Of a DNA stretch of 64,000 nt, positions 61,017 through 64,000 are shown one piece after another (position 1 is the first letter of the stretch; each line of letters begins with the position of its first letter). Under the pieces are notes generated by a model that saw nothing but the letters and a program-made list of their open reading frames with translations, made no database searches and was not told the DNA's origin. A program made the translations under genes and the position numbers. This DNA comes from Pseudooceanicola batsensis HTCC2597 (GTDB taxonomy: Bacteria > Pseudomonadota > Alphaproteobacteria > Rhodobacterales > Rhodobacteraceae): assembly GCF_000152725.1 (NCBI RefSeq), contig NZ_AAMO01000008.1, forward strand, positions 62,001 through 126,000. Reading direction: 5' to 3'.

Positions 61017-61424
61017 TTGCAGATCTCCGAGATCACGTCCCGCGATCCGGTCACGCTGTCGCCGGATCGGACGGCCCGCAACGCCTCCCCGCTGGTGGAC
61101 CGTGCCGGGTACGGCTTTCGTCCTGGCGGCAGAGACGATCGCCTGGCCGGGGTGCTGGCCGACCGTGGCATCGCCCTCGGGGGCATCGGCCGGCGACACC
61201 GCCCCGGCTGTCCGCTGCGCGACGCGAGGACCGCCGACGCCCGCTATTGCACCGATGCCGACGACGCCGGGACGGCGGCCCGCGACATAGCCGAACTGCA
61301 GGTCCGGCAGGGGCGCACCGTCGACGTCGCCTCGCTCGGCGCCCGGGCGGTGTGCCACGACGGCGGCACGGCCGAAGTGGCGCTCGGGGGTCTCTCGCGG
61401 CCTGGCGGCGCACGTACCAGCTGA
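61017..61424 (+). CDS. Degenerate CBS-domain protein
   Basis: 135 residues. The pattern LQISEITSRDPVTLSPDRTARNASPLVDRAGYG...DDRLAGVLADRGI follows a CBS domain, and YCTDADDAGTAARDIAELQVR is the start of a second. The second domain then lacks about 15-18 residues where LPVVdrdkrlvGvvSLGDL is expected, and several conserved hydrophobic and Gly/Asp positions are replaced (for example DRD to DRG). The start is a TTG (61017-61019) with AAAGGAGG 7 nt upstream, and the frame stays open with its promoter and terminator intact. I think it is a decaying or much altered gene that is still expressed. Confidence 0.65.
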   Translation: MQISEITSRDPVTLSPDRTARNASPLVDRAGYGFRPGGRDDRLAGVLADRGIALGGIGRRHRPGCPLRDARTADARYCTDADDAGTAARDIAELQVRQGRTVDVASLGARAVCHDGGTAEVALGGLSRPGGARTS

Positions 61425-61431
61425 CAATTCC

Positions 61432-61468
61432 GGCCCCGCCGGCACGCGACCCAGGCGGGGCCTTTCTC
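61432..61468 (+). terminator. Rho-independent terminator after the CBS-like gene
   Basis: Perfect 9-bp arms GGCCCCGCC/GGCGGGGCC with a 13-nt loop, then TTTCTC. It lies 8 bp after the stop codon and ends just before the aldehyde oxidoreductase operon. Confidence 0.8.
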
Positions 61469-61488
61469 GATCCACAGGAGCCATTTCG

Positions 61489-62019
61489 ATGCAGATATCC
61501 TTCACGGTGAACGGCACCCGCCAGGACATGGAGCTCGACCCACGGGTCACGCTGCTGGACGCCTTGCGCGACCATCTCGGCCTTACCGGGTCGAAGAAGG
61601 GGTGTGATCACGGACAATGCGGCGCCTGCACCGTCCTCGTCGAGGGACGGCGGGTGAACGCCTGCCTCAGCCTCGCCGCGATGCATGAGGGCGAGGAGAT
61701 CACCACGATCGAAGGCATCGCCCAGACCAGCCCCGACACCGCCGCCACCCTGCAACAGGCGATGATCGACTACGATGGGATGCAGTGCGGCTATTGCACG
61801 CCCGGGCAGGTCTGCTCGGCCGTCGGCATGCTGAGCGAGGCGCGCGAGGGCTGGCCCAGCCATGTCACCGAGGACCTGGACGCCCCGCTGGAATTGACCC
61901 GCGACGAACTGACGGAACGGATGAGCGGCAACCTCTGCCGTTGCGGCTGCTATCCCGGCATCGTCAAGGCCATCCGCACGGCAAGCGAGGCGCGGACCTC
62001 GGACAGCGAGGCGGCATGA
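61489..62019 (+). CDS. Molybdenum aldehyde oxidoreductase, 2Fe-2S small subunit (PaoA/YagT-like)
   Basis: 176 residues. The plant-type ferredoxin cluster uses Cys39, Cys44, Cys47 and Cys59 (KKGCDHGQCGACTVL). The second all-helical cluster domain has MQCGYCTPGQVC and NLCRCGCYPGIVKAI. It passes electrons from the molybdenum centre to FAD. Unlike E. coli PaoA, no Tat signal is visible, so the complex is probably cytosolic. The ribosome site AGGAG is 8 nt upstream; the stop overlaps the FAD-subunit start (ATGA 62016-62019). Confidence 0.93.
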   Translation: MQISFTVNGTRQDMELDPRVTLLDALRDHLGLTGSKKGCDHGQCGACTVLVEGRRVNACLSLAAMHEGEEITTIEGIAQTSPDTAATLQQAMIDYDGMQCGYCTPGQVCSAVGMLSEAREGWPSHVTEDLDAPLELTRDELTERMSGNLCRCGCYPGIVKAIRTASEARTSDSEAA

Positions 62020-62990
62020 GACCTTTCGATTTCACCCGACCCGACGATCTGGAGGGCGCTTGTGCCGCGGGCTTCACCGAAGGGGCCACCTTCATCGGCG
62101 GCGGCACCAACCTGATCGACCTCATGAAACTCGAGGTCATGGCCCCGGCCCACGTCGTTGACGTGACCCGCCTCGGCCTCGACCGGATCGAGGACGAGGG
62201 CGATGGCCTGAACATCGGCGCCACGGTGCGCAACGCCGATCTTGCCGCCGATCCCCGCGTCCGGCGGCGCTACCCGGTGCTGTCGCGGGCGCTGCTGGCC
62301 GGGGCCTCCGGACAGTTGCGCAACCGCGCGACGACCGCCGGAAACCTGCTCCAGCGCACCCGCTGTCCCTATTTCCAGGACCGCGACAGCGCCTGCAACA
62401 AGCGCACGCCCGGCGCCGGCTGCGCTGCCCTGGGCGGCGAGGTGCGCAATCACGCGATCCTCGGCACGTCCGAACATTGCATCGCGTTGCATCCCAGCGA
62501 CATGGCGGTGGCGATGCGGGCGCTCGACGCCGAGATCGAGGTGCGCGATCCCGAGGGCGGGATGCGGAGCATGGACCTCGACCATTTCTACCGCCTGCCC
62601 CGGGACACGCCGCATATCGAGACGCGGTTGGAACCCGGCGACCTGATCACCTCCGTCCGCCTGCCCGCCCCGAAGGGCGACCGGCAGATCTATCGCAAGG
62701 TGCGTGATCGCGCCTCCTATGCCTTCGCGCTGGTGTCGGTCGCCGCCGTGCTGCGGATGGAGGGCGGAAAGATCGCCCATGCGGCCGTGGCCTTCGGCGG
62801 GATCGGCACCGAGCCGTGGCGGGATATCGAGGTGGACGCGATGCTGACCGGCGAGACCCCCTCGGACAGCCTGTTCGACAAGGCCGGCGAGGTGCTGGTG
62901 CAGGGCGCCGATGTGCAGGACGGCACCGCCTTCAAGGTGCCGCTGGTGCAGCGGGTGCTCAAGGACGTATTGTGGAGGGCCGTGGCATGA
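62016..62990 (+). CDS. Aldehyde oxidoreductase FAD-binding subunit (PaoB/YagS-like)
   Basis: 324 residues. FIGGGTNLIDLMKLEV (about 26-41) is the FAD pyrophosphate loop and RNRATTAGNLLQRTRC follows. The insert RCPYFQDRDSACNKRTPGAGCAA carries the Cys set that in PaoB holds an extra 4Fe-4S cluster, placing it in the PaoABC rather than the plain xanthine dehydrogenase group. The C-terminal CO-dehydrogenase flavoprotein domain is present (about 215-320). Start 62016 overlaps the preceding stop; its stop overlaps the next start. Confidence 0.93.
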   Translation: MRPFDFTRPDDLEGACAAGFTEGATFIGGGTNLIDLMKLEVMAPAHVVDVTRLGLDRIEDEGDGLNIGATVRNADLAADPRVRRRYPVLSRALLAGASGQLRNRATTAGNLLQRTRCPYFQDRDSACNKRTPGAGCAALGGEVRNHAILGTSEHCIALHPSDMAVAMRALDAEIEVRDPEGGMRSMDLDHFYRLPRDTPHIETRLEPGDLITSVRLPAPKGDRQIYRKVRDRASYAFALVSVAAVLRMEGGKIAHAAVAFGGIGTEPWRDIEVDAMLTGETPSDSLFDKAGEVLVQGADVQDGTAFKVPLVQRVLKDVLWRAVA

Positions 62991-64000
62991 GCGTGCAACT
63001 GAAGGTAGACGACCGCGACACCGGCGAGGTGACGCAGAACGTGCTGGGCCGCGATACCGAACGGCGCGACGCGCGGCAGAAAGTGACCGGCCGCGCCACC
63101 TACGCGGCCGAGATCCGGCCCGAGGGCCTGGTGCATGGCGCCCTCGTCCGGGCGCCCGGCATGGGTCGCGTGGAGCTTGCCAACCGCGCCGAGGTCGAGG
63201 CGATGCCGGGCGTTCTCATGGTGCTCAGCGACGCCCGCATGATCCGCAACGCCGCGCAAGGCGCTGCGGGCGAAGCGCCGGTGCAAGGGGTCGAGACGGC
63301 CGCCTATGTCGGGCAGCCAGTGGCGCTGGTGGTGGCCGAGAGTTTCGAAGCCGCCGCCCATGCCGCCCGCACGCTCACGGTCACCTGCGAGGGCGCATCG
63401 AACGAGATCGACCCCGAAAAGGTCGAAATCGCCGAGGACGACACTGACGAGACGGCGCAGGGCGATCTGGAGGCGGCACTACGGGAGGCCCGCCACGAAA
63501 TCGACCGCACCTACACGACGCCCTCCATGCACTCCGCCGCGATGGAGCCGCATGCGGCACTCGCGGAATGGGACGGCGCGCGCCTGACCGTGCGCGCCTC
63601 GCTCCAGATGTTGCGCTACAACCGGGCCGAGATCGCCGATTGCCTCGGGATCGACACCGAGAACGTGCGGCTTCTGTCGCCATTTGTCGGCGGCGGATTC
63701 GGCTCGAAACTGGGGATATCCGCCGAAGCCGTGGCGGCAGCGCTCGCCGCGCGCGAACTCGGCCGCCCCGTCCGCGTCGTGCAACACCGCCGGAGCGTGT
63801 TCGAGGTGAACACCCGCCGCTCGGAAACCACCCAGCGGATCCGGCTCGGTGCCGACGCGGAAGGCAGGCTGGACGCCATCGGACACGAGGCGCTGGTCTC
63901 GAACCTGCCGGAAGAGGATTTTTCCGAACCGGTGCTCCAGGGCACCCACTTTGCCTATGCCGCCCGGAACCGCCTGCTGGTCCAGCGCACCGCCCGGATC
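62987..64000 (+). CDS. Aldehyde oxidoreductase molybdenum-binding subunit (PaoC/YagR-like), 3'-truncated
   Basis: The first 338 codons of a large molybdopterin subunit (family length about 700-750), running off the window end. RRDARQKVTGRATYAAEI near residues 26-43 and the a/b-hammerhead domain come first, then SMHSAAMEPHAALAEWDG and SPFVGGGFGSKLG, the glycine loop contacting the molybdenum cofactor. The catalytic Glu lies beyond the window. It oxidises aldehydes with water as oxygen source. Start: ATGA overlap with the FAD subunit. Confidence 0.93.
   Translation, partial: MSVQLKVDDRDTGEVTQNVLGRDTERRDARQKVTGRATYAAEIRPEGLVHGALVRAPGMGRVELANRAEVEAMPGVLMVLSDARMIRNAAQGAAGEAPVQGVETAAYVGQPVALVVAESFEAAAHAARTLTVTCEGASNEIDPEKVEIAEDDTDETAQGDLEAALREARHEIDRTYTTPSMHSAAMEPHAALAEWDGARLTVRASLQMLRYNRAEIADCLGIDTENVRLLSPFVGGGFGSKLGISAEAVAAALAARELGRPVRVVQHRRSVFEVNTRRSETTQRIRLGADAEGRLDAIGHEALVSNLPEEDFSEPVLQGTHFAYAARNRLLVQRTARI

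Noticed and set aside
1..64000. CRISPR arrays, insertion sequences, tRNA or rRNA genes, phage integration sites
   Set aside because: No regularly spaced repeats, transposase motifs, terminal inverted repeats or tRNA-like cloverleafs were found by eye. The endolysin-like gene at 35933 has a signal peptide and no phage neighbours.

Overview
The window is high-GC DNA, mostly protein-coding and often in translationally coupled (ATGA) operons. It most resembles an alphaproteobacterium of the Rhodobacterales type. The evidence is gene content and an EcfG-type stress sigma factor with matching promoters; this is inference, because there is no rRNA or tRNA in the window.

Layout. (1) 1-16.3 kb is catabolic. 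An ALDH-SDR-metallo-hydrolase operon converges on a GntR/UTRA regulator. Divergent from the regulator is an operon for a maleate-isomerase-like enzyme, a PEP-mutase/isocitrate-lyase family enzyme, a maleamate-amidase-like hydrolase and an SDR. Convergent with that is an amide/urea-type ABC uptake operon (binding protein, two permeases, two ATPases) in which the second ATPase is fused in frame to an amidase, followed by an acyl-CoA synthetase. An SPFH/flotillin-like gene follows.

(2) 16.7-36.6 kb is a cell-surface locus. A 1933-residue secreted GEVED/DUF11/SdrD_B protein and three co-directional genes (two secreted DUF11-type proteins and a 1926-residue DUF11/SdrD_B protein ending in a predicted outer-membrane barrel) flank a phosphorelay pair (hybrid kinase with HPt, and a LuxR-type regulator). 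A lambda-endolysin-like muramidase closes the locus. I read it as a regulated surface-structure system.

(3) 36.7-61.4 kb is a general-stress island. It encodes an EcfG-like sigma factor and a NepR-like small anti-sigma candidate. Twelve clear promoter-like sites of the form GGAAC-N16/17-[G/T]GTT, plus one weaker site before the sigma gene, precede stress genes. These include a CYP152 P450/SDR/ADH/SRPBCC operon, a DUF892 ferritin-like gene, a BON protein, DUF3008, a degenerate CBS protein and a split membrane glucose dehydrogenase. They also include an eight-gene overlapping glycan operon (epimerases, a glycosidase-epimerase fusion, four glycosyltransferases, UDP-xylose synthase, methyltransferase) with a divergent two-gene oxidoreductase operon.

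(4) 61.5-64 kb holds a PaoABC-type molybdenum aldehyde oxidoreductase, cut by the window end.

Most notable are the stress promoter array with its sigma/anti-sigma pair, the ABC-ATPase-amidase fusion, the DUF11/barrel surface locus, and the stress-driven glycan operon.
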